Shown piece after piece: positions 5,220 to 12,482 of a stretch of 29,488 nt of DNA. Both the position numbers and the translations under genes were made by a program. The stretch covers positions 1 through 29,488 of the IMG/VR virus record IMGVR_UViG_3300032294_001328; one strand, given 5' to 3'. Under the pieces are notes generated by a model. That model ran no database searches, was not told the origin of the DNA, and saw only the letters and a list, made by a program, of their open reading frames with translations. Each line of letters starts with the position of its first letter. Position 1 is the stretch's first letter. The DNA comes from a virus.

Positions 5220-6689
5220 GTGCCATTTCTAGGAACTCGTGGAGCAGGTAGCAATAAGGCTTTTGGCTTTGCTGGCGCTGCAAAACCAAACCAAGTAACA
5301 GGATTAACCGCTACAGATTTTGGTACAGGACGAGCATTTAATAATGGCAGAATTGACTTATCTTGGACCGCACCTGGAAATAACGGTGCAACAATTTCAG
5401 GGTATTTAATTGAAAGATCTACCAATGGATCTTCATATTCTACTTTAGTATCAAGTACAGGAACAAGTGCAACAACATATTCTGATACTTCTTTAACAAG
5501 TACACAGGCTTATTATTATAAAGTTTCTGCTATAAATGCTGCTGGCACTGGAGATGCATCAACTGCAGCAAACGCTACTGCAACTACTGTCCCACAGGCA
5601 CCTACTATTGGTACTGCTACAGTTCCAGCAGTGTCTCAAGCAATTGATGTTCCGTATACAGCAGGAGCCAATGGTGGTAAAGCGATATCAGTTTATACCG
5701 CCACCTCTACTCCAGGGTCTGTTACAGGAACTGGATCAAGCCCAATAAGGGTTTCAGGACTTACTAATGGAACATCTTATACGTTTAGAGTAACTGCAAC
5801 AAATGCTAACGGAACCTCTGCGGCATCTTCTGCTTCTAATAGCGTAACACCAGTGGTTCCACTTCCTGTTGTAACAGGAGGAACATTAACGTCCGATGCA
5901 ACGTATTATTATAGAACTTTTACCTCTAATGGAGATCTTGTAGTAACAAATAGTGCAGTTACTATGGACGTGCTTGTTGTTGGCGGAGGTGGCGCAGGAG
6001 GCTGGATTGGTTATAGTGGTGGAACTCAGTCTGGAACAGGTGGCGGTGGTGCTGGTGGACTCAGAACTGCTAACTCTCAATCTCTTCTAGGAACCTACGC
6101 AGTTGTTATAGGCGGCGGCGGCGGTGGAAGAAATGGTAACTATGGAGGAACTGGAGGCGGCTCTTCACTAGGATCTGTTTTGTCTTCTCTTGGCGGCGGC
6201 GGCGGCGGCGGAGACCAGGGCGGAAATAACGGCAGAGGCCAAGATGGTGGTTCTGGTGGTGGCGCTGGAAGAAACGCAAGCATAACTACTGGAACATCAA
6301 CAACAATAGGTGGCGCTGGAACAGCAGGACAAGGAAATGCTGGTGGCGATGGTAATACACAAAAAAGAGGCGGCGGCGGTGGCGGTGCTGGTGGTGCTGG
6401 AAGCGTAGCAAGTTCAGGAAATGGTGGCGCTGGAAGTTCTACTTTTATAGGAACAATTGCTGGTGGCGGTGGCGGTGGTTCAGCATATACACCTGCTAGT
6501 ACCGCAACTGCTGGTGGTGGAAACGGCAGATCAGTCTATGGGTTTACAAGTACAACTGCTGGCACAGCAAATACAGGTGGTGGTGGTGGTGGAAATGCTG
6601 CTGCTCCTTCTAGTAGCCCTAGAGATGGGTCTAATGGCGGTTCTGGAGTTGTAGCAGTTAGATATACAAGATCTCAGGTAGGTGGATAA
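5220..6689 (+). CDS. Fibronectin III / polyglycine adhesin, cassette A, 489 aa
   Basis: Translation starts at GTG 5220, chosen because the N-terminus MPFLGTRGAG...FGFAGAAKP matches that of the related gene at 7847, and because AAGGGGGGTAGAGG just upstream serves as ribosome site. Two fibronectin type III domains follow (about residues 24-107 and 110-200, with FNNGRIDLSWTAP and YTFRVTATNANGTSAAS). From DVLVVGGGGAGG near residue 250 to about 480 the protein is a polyglycine domain. Polyglycine sheets of this kind form the host-binding tips of some T-even adhesins (for example S16 gp38). Inference: receptor-binding adhesin on the cassette A shaft. Runs of GGC, up to 20 bases at 6192-6211, could change glycine number by replication slippage. 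Ends overlapping the next ATG. Confidence 0.75.
   Translation: MPFLGTRGAGSNKAFGFAGAAKPNQVTGLTATDFGTGRAFNNGRIDLSWTAPGNNGATISGYLIERSTNGSSYSTLVSSTGTSATTYSDTSLTSTQAYYYKVSAINAAGTGDASTAANATATTVPQAPTIGTATVPAVSQAIDVPYTAGANGGKAISVYTATSTPGSVTGTGSSPIRVSGLTNGTSYTFRVTATNANGTSAASSASNSVTPVVPLPVVTGGTLTSDATYYYRTFTSNGDLVVTNSAVTMDVLVVGGGGAGGWIGYSGGTQSGTGGGGAGGLRTANSQSLLGTYAVVIGGGGGGRNGNYGGTGGGSSLGSVLSSLGGGGGGGDQGGNNGRGQDGGSGGGAGRNASITTGTSTTIGGAGTAGQGNAGGDGNTQKRGGGGGGAGGAGSVASSGNGGAGSSTFIGTIAGGGGGGSAYTPASTATAGGGNGRSVYGFTSTTAGTANTGGGGGGNAAAPSSSPRDGSNGGSGVVAVRYTRSQVGG
6111..6211 (+). repeat. GGC trinucleotide tracts in adhesin A
   Basis: Near-pure GGC runs cover 6111-6127 (one T near the end) and 6192-6211 (six GGC units plus GG). 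They encode glycine runs. Gain or loss of one unit keeps the reading frame and alters loop length. Confidence 0.6.
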
Positions 6690-7081
6690 TGGCACACTGG
6701 GCAGAAATTGATGAGAACAACATTGTTATACGTGTAACTGTGGGGGATAATGACGATCCTGCAGGAGATGAAGGCTATCAATGGCTAATTGATAATCTTG
6801 GTGGAACTTGGATTAAAACATCATATAATGCAATTGCTGGAAAGTGGAGAAATCCTGAAACAGAAGAAATTACAGAAAATCCTGGACTAAGAAAAAACTA
6901 TGCATCAATTGGGTATAGTTATGATCCAATTAGAGATGCTTTTATTCCACCAAAACAATTTAATTCCTGGGTGTTAAATGAAGATACATGTGATTGGGAG
7001 CCTCCAATAATTTATCCAAATGATGGTGGCGTGTATTCATGGAATGAAGAAATATTAAATTGGCAAGAGGTATCAGAGTAA
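6689..7081 (+). CDS. Adhesin-associated small phage protein, cassette A, 130 aa
   Basis: The product begins MAHWAEIDENNIVIRVTV. It contains KNYASIGYSYDPIRDAFIPP and ends with a FNSWVLNEDTCDWEPP segment, then a YPNDGGVYSW segment and LNWQ. Proteins of this pattern occur widely in cyanophages and other environmental phages directly after fibre or adhesin genes and have no assigned function. The position after each adhesin suggests a cap, tip or assembly partner. The gene at 9247 is a clear paralogue with the same blocks, and that at 12483 a shortened relative. It overlaps the adhesin stop (TAATG) with an AGGTGG ribosome site. Confidence 0.75.
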   Translation: MAHWAEIDENNIVIRVTVGDNDDPAGDEGYQWLIDNLGGTWIKTSYNAIAGKWRNPETEEITENPGLRKNYASIGYSYDPIRDAFIPPKQFNSWVLNEDTCDWEPPIIYPNDGGVYSWNEEILNWQEVSE

Positions 7082-7083
7082 TC

Positions 7084-7092
7084 TGATATAAT
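7084..7092 (+). promoter_or_regulatory. Extended -10 promoter TGATATAAT before cassette B
   Basis: TGATATAAT begins two bases after the stop of the preceding gene and is followed by a short leader with CAGAGGAGA ahead of ATG 7111. No -35 box is seen (a TTGGCA lies 21 bases upstream, too far). Confidence 0.6.
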
Positions 7093-7110
7093 AAACCAGA
7101 GGAGATTTAA

Positions 7111-7836
7111 ATGGCAACTATTAACACTACCGATCCAAAACCAGGGTTTGTCTACGATCTAGACACAGATACCTGGTTCCCATTGCAGGGTATTGCAACA
7201 ACAACTCTGGATGCATTAAGTGATGTTATTATTACATCTCCAGTTACAAATCAGGCATTAGTTTATAATGGTACAAATTGGATTAATGCAACTGAGTCTG
7301 GTGATATTACCGCCGTTACTTCAGGAACAGGTATCACAGTAAGCAACAGTACAGGACCAATTCCTTCTGTTGCAATTGATACTGCAGTAACTGTAGATTT
7401 AAATACCGCTCAAACATTAACAAACAAATTGTTATCAGGTAACGTTTTGTTATCTCCAGAAGAGCGATGGACTGTAACAGCAACTGCTGCAACAGGAACG
7501 GTAAACCTAGATGTGCTAACTGCTGGGGTATATTATTCAACAGCATCTGCTACTGGTAACTGGACATTAAATGTTCGTGGTAGTTCATCAACATCTCTAA
7601 ATACAATCATGGCAACTAATGATTCAATTACAGTAGTAATGTTTGCAACACAAGGTTCTCCTGCATTTTATCAAACAGCATTCCAAATTGATGGAAACGC
7701 TGTTACTCCAAGATGGCAAAATGGTGTAGCACCTGCTGCTGGTAATGCAAATAGTATTGATATTTATTCATTTACAATTGTAAAGACAGGTTCGGCTACT
7801 TTTACAGCCTTTGGATCACAAACAAGATTTGCATAA
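7111..7836 (+). CDS. Tail fibre shaft protein, cassette B, 241 aa
   Basis: A shorter relative of the 4041 product. It has an N-terminal segment with PGFVYDLDTDTWFPLQG, then GDITAVTSGTGITVSNSTGP and one LTNK repeat (residue about 107). The C-terminal domain (about 120-241) reads TATAATGTVNLDVL, TGNWTLNVRG, FYQTAFQIDG, ending SQTRFA. This domain matches the end of the 4041 protein block for block, so the two shafts probably present their adhesins in the same way. The N-terminus differs, so they attach differently or at different positions. It is followed 10 bases later by the second polyglycine adhesin. Confidence 0.75.
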   Translation: MATINTTDPKPGFVYDLDTDTWFPLQGIATTTLDALSDVIITSPVTNQALVYNGTNWINATESGDITAVTSGTGITVSNSTGPIPSVAIDTAVTVDLNTAQTLTNKLLSGNVLLSPEERWTVTATAATGTVNLDVLTAGVYYSTASATGNWTLNVRGSSSTSLNTIMATNDSITVVMFATQGSPAFYQTAFQIDGNAVTPRWQNGVAPAAGNANSIDIYSFTIVKTGSATFTAFGSQTRFA

Positions 7837-7846
7837 GGAGTTTTAA

Positions 7847-9247
7847 ATGCCTATTATTGGTGGAAGACAAATTGGTGTAAGAGGTTTAGGTTTTCAGGGT
7901 GCTGGAAAGCCTAGTGCACCAATATCAGTTTCTGCTACCGATGTAGGAACAGGTCGTGCATTTAACAATGGCGCAATGAATATAACTTGGTCAGCACCTT
8001 CTTCAAATGGTGCACCAATTACTTCATATACTGTTTTATCTTCTCCAGGATCATTTACAGCAACAACATCTTCTACTTCTGCACAAATTACAGGACTACA
8101 ATCTTCTACACAGTATACTTTTACTGTTACCGCTACAAATGCAGTTGGAACATCTGATGCAAGTTCTGCTTCTACAGCAGTAACTGCAACTACGGTTCCA
8201 CAAGCACCTACTATTGGTACAGCAACTGCTGGAAACGCAAGCGCAACAGTTACTTACACAGCAAATGCAACAGGCGGTAAGGCAATATCTACGTTTACCG
8301 CAACTTCATCTCCTGGATCATTAACAGGAACAGGCGCTTCTCCAATTACCGTTTCAGGACTTTCTAATGGAACGGGATATACTTTTACAGTTACAGCAAC
8401 TAATGCTAATGGAACATCTACTGCAAGTGGTGCTTCTAACAGCGTAACTCCTGTTTTACCAAAACCTTCAAGCGTTGAATACCTTGTTGTTGCAGGTGGA
8501 AATTCAGGCGGTAGAGGCAGTGGTGCAGCCGCAGGTGGTGGAGGTGCAGGCGGTTTTAGAACATCAAACAGTTTTGCTGTTTCTGCAGGATCCGCACTTG
8601 AAGTAACCGTTGGCGCTGCTGGAAATAATTCTGTATTTTCATCTATCACCTCAGCAAGAGGCGGTAACGGTGGCGGAAACACATACTACACACCAGGAAG
8701 TGGAGGTTCTGGTGGCGGTGGTGGCTCAGGTGCTAACGCTACAGGTGCTGCTGGAAATACACCTGCTGTATCTCCTTCACAGGGAAATAATGGTGGTAAT
8801 GCCGCTCCTGGCTGGGGCGGCGGCGGCGGCGGTGCTGGTGCAGTTGGAGTGGCTGGGGTTTCAGGGGCTGCAGGTAACGGAGGCGCTGGAGCATCATCAT
8901 CAATTACTGGTTCTGCTGTAACTTATGCTGGTGGCGGCGGCGGTGGAAATACTAGTTCTTCTGGAGATCGAGCCTCCTTTGGCGGTACTGGAGGTGGAGG
9001 AAATGGTGGAATAGGCAACGGCACTGGAGTAACGTCAGGAAGTGTAAATACTGGAGGTGGAGGTGGAGGTTCAGGACCAACTAATCCTCCACCTGGAAAT
9101 GGTGGTTCAGGCGTAGTTATTATTGCTTATTCAGACTCTTTCGCTGCTCCAGCCTCTATTAGTGCTGGTTTAACATACGACACCCCAACACGCTCTGGTT
9201 TTAGAGTTTATAGGTTCTTGTCAGGAACAGGAACGGTGACATTCTAA
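7847..9247 (+). CDS. Fibronectin III / polyglycine adhesin, cassette B, 466 aa
   Basis: The N-terminus MPIIGGRQIGVRGLGFQGAG parallels the 5220 product. Two fibronectin III domains follow (about 22-108 and 110-196), then a polyglycine domain from EYLVVAGGNSGG near residue 212 to about 430. The C-terminal tail (about 430-466) contains GLTYDTPTRSGFRVYRFLSG, absent from the cassette A protein. Fibronectin parts are closely alike in DNA (for example 17 identical bases at 5598-5614 and 8204-8220), whereas the glycine regions are much less alike, as expected if the tips are under selection for host range. Inferred role: alternative receptor-binding adhesin. AAGGAG ribosome site; stop overlaps the next start. 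Confidence 0.75.
   Translation: MPIIGGRQIGVRGLGFQGAGKPSAPISVSATDVGTGRAFNNGAMNITWSAPSSNGAPITSYTVLSSPGSFTATTSSTSAQITGLQSSTQYTFTVTATNAVGTSDASSASTAVTATTVPQAPTIGTATAGNASATVTYTANATGGKAISTFTATSSPGSLTGTGASPITVSGLSNGTGYTFTVTATNANGTSTASGASNSVTPVLPKPSSVEYLVVAGGNSGGRGSGAAAGGGGAGGFRTSNSFAVSAGSALEVTVGAAGNNSVFSSITSARGGNGGGNTYYTPGSGGSGGGGGSGANATGAAGNTPAVSPSQGNNGGNAAPGWGGGGGGAGAVGVAGVSGAAGNGGAGASSSITGSAVTYAGGGGGGNTSSSGDRASFGGTGGGGNGGIGNGTGVTSGSVNTGGGGGGSGPTNPPPGNGGSGVVIIAYSDSFAAPASISAGLTYDTPTRSGFRVYRFLSGTGTVTF
8816..8832 (+). repeat. GGC tract in adhesin B
   Basis: Five GGC units plus GG encode part of a glycine run in the polyglycine domain. It is comparable to the tracts in the adhesins at 5220 and 11579. 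Confidence 0.55.
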
Positions 9248-9600
9248 TGGCGCACTACGCATTTATAGATACTAACAACATTGTTGTTGAAGTTATTACT
9301 GGTCGTAACGAAGATGAAATTGTAGATGGCATTTCCGATTGGGAAAAACACTATAATGAATTTCGCCCAGGTTTAAAGTGTATTCGAACTTCTTATAACA
9401 ATAATATCCGTAAAAATTTTGCTAGGATTGGATTCACATATGATGAAATTCTTGATGCATTTATACCACCAAAACAATTTAATTCTTGGATTTTAAATGA
9501 AGATACTTGTAGATGGGAAGCACCTACCCCATACCCAACAGACGGCGGTATGTATCAATGGGTAGAAGATGACCTTAATTGGCAATTAATAACACCATAG
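9247..9600 (+). CDS. Adhesin-associated small phage protein, cassette B, 117 aa
   Basis: This is a paralogue of the 6689 product. It starts MAHYAFIDTNNIVVEVITG and shares RKNFARIGFTYDEILDAFIP, the FNSWILNEDTCRWEAP segment, YPTDGGMYQW and LNWQ. It lacks about 13 residues between the start and the conserved centre. The position directly behind the second adhesin, with overlapping stop and start, repeats the cassette A order. Function is unassigned in the family; an adhesin partner or fibre-tip element is inferred from order. The -35 box of the sulfotransferase promoter starts two bases after its stop codon. Confidence 0.75.
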   Translation: MAHYAFIDTNNIVVEVITGRNEDEIVDGISDWEKHYNEFRPGLKCIRTSYNNNIRKNFARIGFTYDEILDAFIPPKQFNSWILNEDTCRWEAPTPYPTDGGMYQWVEDDLNWQLITP

Positions 9601-9601
9601 T

Positions 9602-9630
9602 TTGACAAACATTTTTCCATCTGCTATGCT
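9602..9630 (+). promoter_or_regulatory. Full sigma-70 promoter of the sulfotransferase gene
   Basis: TTGACA (9602-9607), a 17-base spacer and TATGCT (9625-9630) preceded by TGC form a strong promoter with both boxes. ATG follows six bases after the -10 box with no Shine-Dalgarno, so the mRNA is probably leaderless. This is the only plus-strand gene inside the fibre block with a consensus -35 box. Confidence 0.75.
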
Positions 9631-9636
9631 TATAGC

Positions 9637-10476
9637 ATGAATAAAACATATCATTTTTTAGCAGGTCTTCCAAGAAGCGGTAATACATTATTATCTGCTA
9701 TATTAAATCAAAATCCAGATATCTATAGTACTCCATTAAGTCCACTACCAAGCCTTATGTGGGATTTTGCAAACACTTGCAATACTGCAGAGCAAGTAAT
9801 TAGAAATACTGAAAATCAAATTAAATCAGAAATATTTCTATCATCATTTATGGATAACTACTACAAAGAAGTAGAAAAGCCAGTTGTTATTGATAGAGAA
9901 AAAGCATGGGGTACACCAGCAAATCTTAGCATTATTAAACAATATGTTACTCCAACTCCTAAGATTATTTTTACTGTTAGAGATATTTTAGAAATTATTG
10001 CATCTTTTATAAAGATGGATGCTAATTATTTAAAAAATGGAGCATACAATTCAAATTACTATATGGCCAACTACCGTTCTGAAAAAGACTTGGTAGCAGA
10101 ATTTCTAATGGAACCAAATGGAGATATAGGTAAAGGCCTTCTTTCTTTGGCATCTGCATTCTACCCAGAAAACAAGGGTATGTTTCATATTGTAGAATAC
10201 AATAATTTAGTATTTAATCCAGAAGAGACTATGGCTGGTATTTATGATTTCCTAGAAATGCCTCATTATCAGCATAACTTTAATAAAATCCAAAAAGTAG
10301 AAAAAGACAATGACGAGGTACTAGGACTTCCTAAAGACCTTCATGATATAAGAAAGTCCTTGTCTAATTCTTCTACTTCTATAGATATCCTCTCAGATTA
10401 TATAAAGCACAAATACTCTAATATGGAGTTTTGGAGAGATGGATCTACCATGAAAATCAGGGGTAGGGATTTCTAA
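9637..10476 (+). CDS. PAPS-dependent sulfotransferase, 279 aa
   Basis: Sulfotransferases move a sulfuryl group from 3'-phosphoadenosine 5'-phosphosulfate to a hydroxyl or amine. The 5'-phosphosulfate loop is seen at residues 10-19 (GLPRSGNTLL), and the 3'-phosphate site at Arg115 and Ser123 (FTVRDILEIIASF). The length and the strand-loop-helix order fit the family. The acceptor is unknown: a host surface glycan, a phage fibre or a metabolite are all possible. The gene stands alone between cassettes B and C with its own strong promoter and is AT-rich compared with its neighbours, the pattern of a moron (a gene added to a phage genome as an independent unit). The start is fixed by the leaderless spacing and by the loop lying ten residues in. 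Confidence 0.85.
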   Translation: MNKTYHFLAGLPRSGNTLLSAILNQNPDIYSTPLSPLPSLMWDFANTCNTAEQVIRNTENQIKSEIFLSSFMDNYYKEVEKPVVIDREKAWGTPANLSIIKQYVTPTPKIIFTVRDILEIIASFIKMDANYLKNGAYNSNYYMANYRSEKDLVAEFLMEPNGDIGKGLLSLASAFYPENKGMFHIVEYNNLVFNPEETMAGIYDFLEMPHYQHNFNKIQKVEKDNDEVLGLPKDLHDIRKSLSNSSTSIDILSDYIKHKYSNMEFWRDGSTMKIRGRDF

Positions 10477-10491
10477 CTACGCTGCCTTATA

Positions 10492-10500
10492 TGGTATAAT
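10492..10500 (+). promoter_or_regulatory. Extended -10 promoter TGGTATAAT, first of a tandem pair
   Basis: TGGTATAAT lies 16 bases after the sulfotransferase stop. Transcripts from here would have a leader of about 36 bases including TGAGGAGA and the stem-loop at 10513-10532 before ATG 10543. Confidence 0.55.
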
Positions 10501-10512
10501 TTCTATGAGGAG

Positions 10513-10532
10513 ATAGCAGAAATAACTGCTAT
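10513..10532. other. Inverted repeat overlapping the second -10 box
   Basis: ATAGCAG (10513-10519), loop AAATAA, and CTGCTAT (10526-10532) form a perfect seven-pair dyad. Its right arm overlaps the TGCTATAAT box at 10527-10535. It may be an operator, an RNA hairpin in the longer transcript, or a weak terminator for the sulfotransferase. Confidence 0.45.
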
Positions 10533-10535
10533 AAT
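10527..10535 (+). promoter_or_regulatory. Extended -10 promoter TGCTATAAT, leaderless type
   Basis: TGCTATAAT is followed by seven bases and ATG 10543. It is the second box, 35 bases after the one at 10492. From this one the message would be leaderless, from the first it would carry a ribosome-site-like GAGGAG far upstream. Confidence 0.55.
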
Positions 10536-10542
10536 TTAAACT

Positions 10543-11259
10543 ATGGCAATTACCTTTGATAATAGTGGCAAACCAACTTACATGTTCCAGGCTGGAGCAA
10601 CTTCTACTGATGGTGTTTGGTATGCCGTTGGTGCCAAGATTGATACCGCCGCAGGATACGAATGGGCTGGGGCACAAACATTTTTAAATACTGTAACTAC
10701 TGATGCTACTGTTATTTTAAAAGATGGTTTTAATAATTTTCTAAATCCTGCTGCTAGAGATGCTGCTTTAACAGCACCAGTTGCAGGTACTCTTGTTTTT
10801 GTAAGACAAGATGCTGGTGGGTCACCACTTAATCAAATTCAATTTTATAATGGTACTGCTTGGGTTGCAAATGATGGAGACATCAATGGTGTAACTGCAG
10901 GAACTGGTCTTTCAGGCGGCGGTACATCAGGAACAGTTACACTTTCTGTTGATACAACAGTAGTTGCAACAACAAGCAATACTCTTACAATGACAGGTAA
11001 GACACTTTCTGCTGCAACACTAACTGGAACACTTACCGCAGCATCAACATCTGGTGTAAATGGACAATACTTGCAAACAACTGGTACTGGCGTTCAATGG
11101 GCATCGGTTCCAGCGGGGTATTCAGCACCAACACTAGGATCAACAACAGTTACTTCTGGTGCAACTATTACAACAATTTCTGGTTTAACAGACATAGTAC
11201 TAAACGGGCCTGGCAGTGTAGCGGATGAACTTGCGCTACTACTAATGGGTGCGCTCTAA
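10543..11259 (+). CDS. Tail fibre protein, cassette C, 238 aa
   Basis: The N-terminal 60 residues (MAITFDNSGKPTYMFQAGAT) are unlike cassettes A and B. The middle includes a small domain with GTLVFVRQD and a QFYNGTAWVANDG strand pair, then a fibre-shaft segment DINGVTAGTGLSGGGTSGTV also found in the fibre at 18063. The C-terminus is Thr/Ser-rich beta structure ending in GPGSVADELALLLMGAL. Inference: a fibre or fibre-tip subunit, with the variable part around 90-110. It is read from a tandem pair of extended -10 boxes. The next gene starts 15 bases after its stop. Confidence 0.7.
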   Translation: MAITFDNSGKPTYMFQAGATSTDGVWYAVGAKIDTAAGYEWAGAQTFLNTVTTDATVILKDGFNNFLNPAARDAALTAPVAGTLVFVRQDAGGSPLNQIQFYNGTAWVANDGDINGVTAGTGLSGGGTSGTVTLSVDTTVVATTSNTLTMTGKTLSAATLTGTLTAASTSGVNGQYLQTTGTGVQWASVPAGYSAPTLGSTTVTSGATITTISGLTDIVLNGPGSVADELALLLMGAL

Positions 11260-11274
11260 GAAAGGGAGCAATAA

Positions 11275-11577
11275 ATGCCTACATTAACAAAGGTGCTTGC
11301 TAGAACAGCGGCAGCCACATCAAGTACAACACTATATACAGTACCCTCATCAACTACTACAGTAGTTTCAAATATTGCTGTAACAAATACAGCAGGAACT
11401 GCTGCTACATTTACACTTGCACTTAATGCAGTTGCATTGCATACAACAACAGCAATCGCTGCAAATACGACGGTATATATTGATCTAAAACAAGTACTTG
11501 CTACAACACAAACTATTACAGGACTTGCTTCTGCTACTTCTGTTAATTTCCACATTTCTGGTGTGGAGGTATCTTAA
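11275..11577 (+). CDS. Small beta-rich phage protein, 100 aa
   Basis: A 100-residue protein starting MPTLTKVLARTAAATSSTTL, with an AAAGGGAG ribosome site. It is composed of alternating Thr/Val/Ala strands (VSNIAVTNTAGTAATFTLAL, then TTVYIDLKQ) that look like one beta-sandwich domain. Short proteins with this pattern are common beside phage fibre genes and probably bind the virion surface or another fibre protein. It has no equivalent in cassettes A or B and sits between the shaft and adhesin of cassette C. It ends one base before the adhesin start. Confidence 0.65.
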   Translation: MPTLTKVLARTAAATSSTTLYTVPSSTTTVVSNIAVTNTAGTAATFTLALNAVALHTTTAIAANTTVYIDLKQVLATTQTITGLASATSVNFHISGVEVS

Positions 11578-11578
11578 T

Positions 11579-12472
11579 ATGGGTATTAATGTATTTCCTG
11601 TACCTAGTACAGCATCAACACCAGCATTATCTATAGGTGTTCCAGTTGGGCTAACTTTAAGAAACACATATACAAGCACAACATCTGGATTATCTTTTCC
11701 AGTTTCACAAGTTTATGCTATTTTAGTTGGTGGTGGCGGCGGTGGAACAAACACTACCAGCGCAAGTGGTCGTCCAGCAGGCGGTGGAGGTGGAGCAGTA
11801 GTTCAAGGATGGATACTTTCACCATCATCTGTTACCGTTGGCGCTGGTGGCTCTGCCTCTACCACTGCAGGAACTGCAGCCTCTCGTGGTGGCAACACAA
11901 TTGCTTCAACCTTAGTAGCAGTTGGTGGCGGTGCTGGCACTGCTACTAATGTTGGTTATTCAACTGCACTAAACGGATCAATTGGCGGTTCAGGAGGAGG
12001 CGGAGGAACAAATGCTAATCCAACTTCAACAATAGCACAAAGCACATCATATTTAACCGCCATCGGCGGTGCTGGCGGTGTTGAATACAGAAGCGGCGGT
12101 TCTTTTGGAACTTCTGGCGGCGGCGGCGCATCCAATGGCAGAACTACTGCCTCTGCTGGAGGAGCAGGTATTTTTGTTGGCGGCGGCGGTGGCGGCGGTG
12201 GTGACTATAACAATGGCGGCGCTGCTGGCGCTGGTGGTGCTGGAGTGTTTGCAGGTGGAACAGGAGGATCTGGAAATGTTGGTGCTGGAGGCGGCGGCGG
12301 CGGCGGCGGTTTTCTTGGAGCAGGAGCAAACGGTGGCAATGGTGGAAATCCCACTGGAGGCGCTGGAGGCGCTGGAGGATCTGGAGGCGGCGGTGGCGGC
12401 GGTGCAGGATGGGGAAATCCACAAGGAGCAGCAGGAGCAGGTGGTGCAGGTTGCGTACTAATTTATTATTAA
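11579..12472 (+). CDS. Polyglycine adhesin, cassette C, 297 aa
   Basis: The start at ATG 11579 is preferred over an ATG at 11498 because it has GGAGG just upstream and lies one base after the previous stop; the longer form would overlap that gene by 80 bases. Residues 1-43 are beta-rich without fibronectin domains. From VYAILVGGGGGG near residue 45 to the end it is almost wholly a polyglycine domain, ending in the GGAGCVLIYY strand that closes such domains. The entry and exit strands (xxLVVGGGG and GSGVVxxxY in the others) match the 5220 and 7847 adhesins, so the fold should be the same. Inferred role: a third receptor-binding tip. GGC tracts are at 12180-12199 and 12290-12309. Confidence 0.75.
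   Translation: MGINVFPVPSTASTPALSIGVPVGLTLRNTYTSTTSGLSFPVSQVYAILVGGGGGGTNTTSASGRPAGGGGGAVVQGWILSPSSVTVGAGGSASTTAGTAASRGGNTIASTLVAVGGGAGTATNVGYSTALNGSIGGSGGGGGTNANPTSTIAQSTSYLTAIGGAGGVEYRSGGSFGTSGGGGASNGRTTASAGGAGIFVGGGGGGGGDYNNGGAAGAGGAGVFAGGTGGSGNVGAGGGGGGGGFLGAGANGGNGGNPTGGAGGAGGSGGGGGGGAGWGNPQGAAGAGGAGCVLIYY
12290..12309 (+). repeat. GGC tract in adhesin C
   Basis: Six GGC units plus GG, equal in length to the 6192-6211 tract. An interrupted GGC tract lies just upstream at 12180-12199. Slippage here would alter glycine number in frame. Confidence 0.55.
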
Positions 12473-12482
12473 GAGGAGAAAA

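Noticed and set aside
6111-6211. Frame-shifting phase variation by GGC tracts
   Set aside because: Units are three bases long, so slippage keeps the frame; it changes glycine number rather than switching expression on or off.
12053-12424. Several overlapping frames on both strands in the polyglycine adhesin
   Set aside because: GGN-rich DNA is open in all frames; products are runs of Ala, Ser, Leu or Arg without family features.
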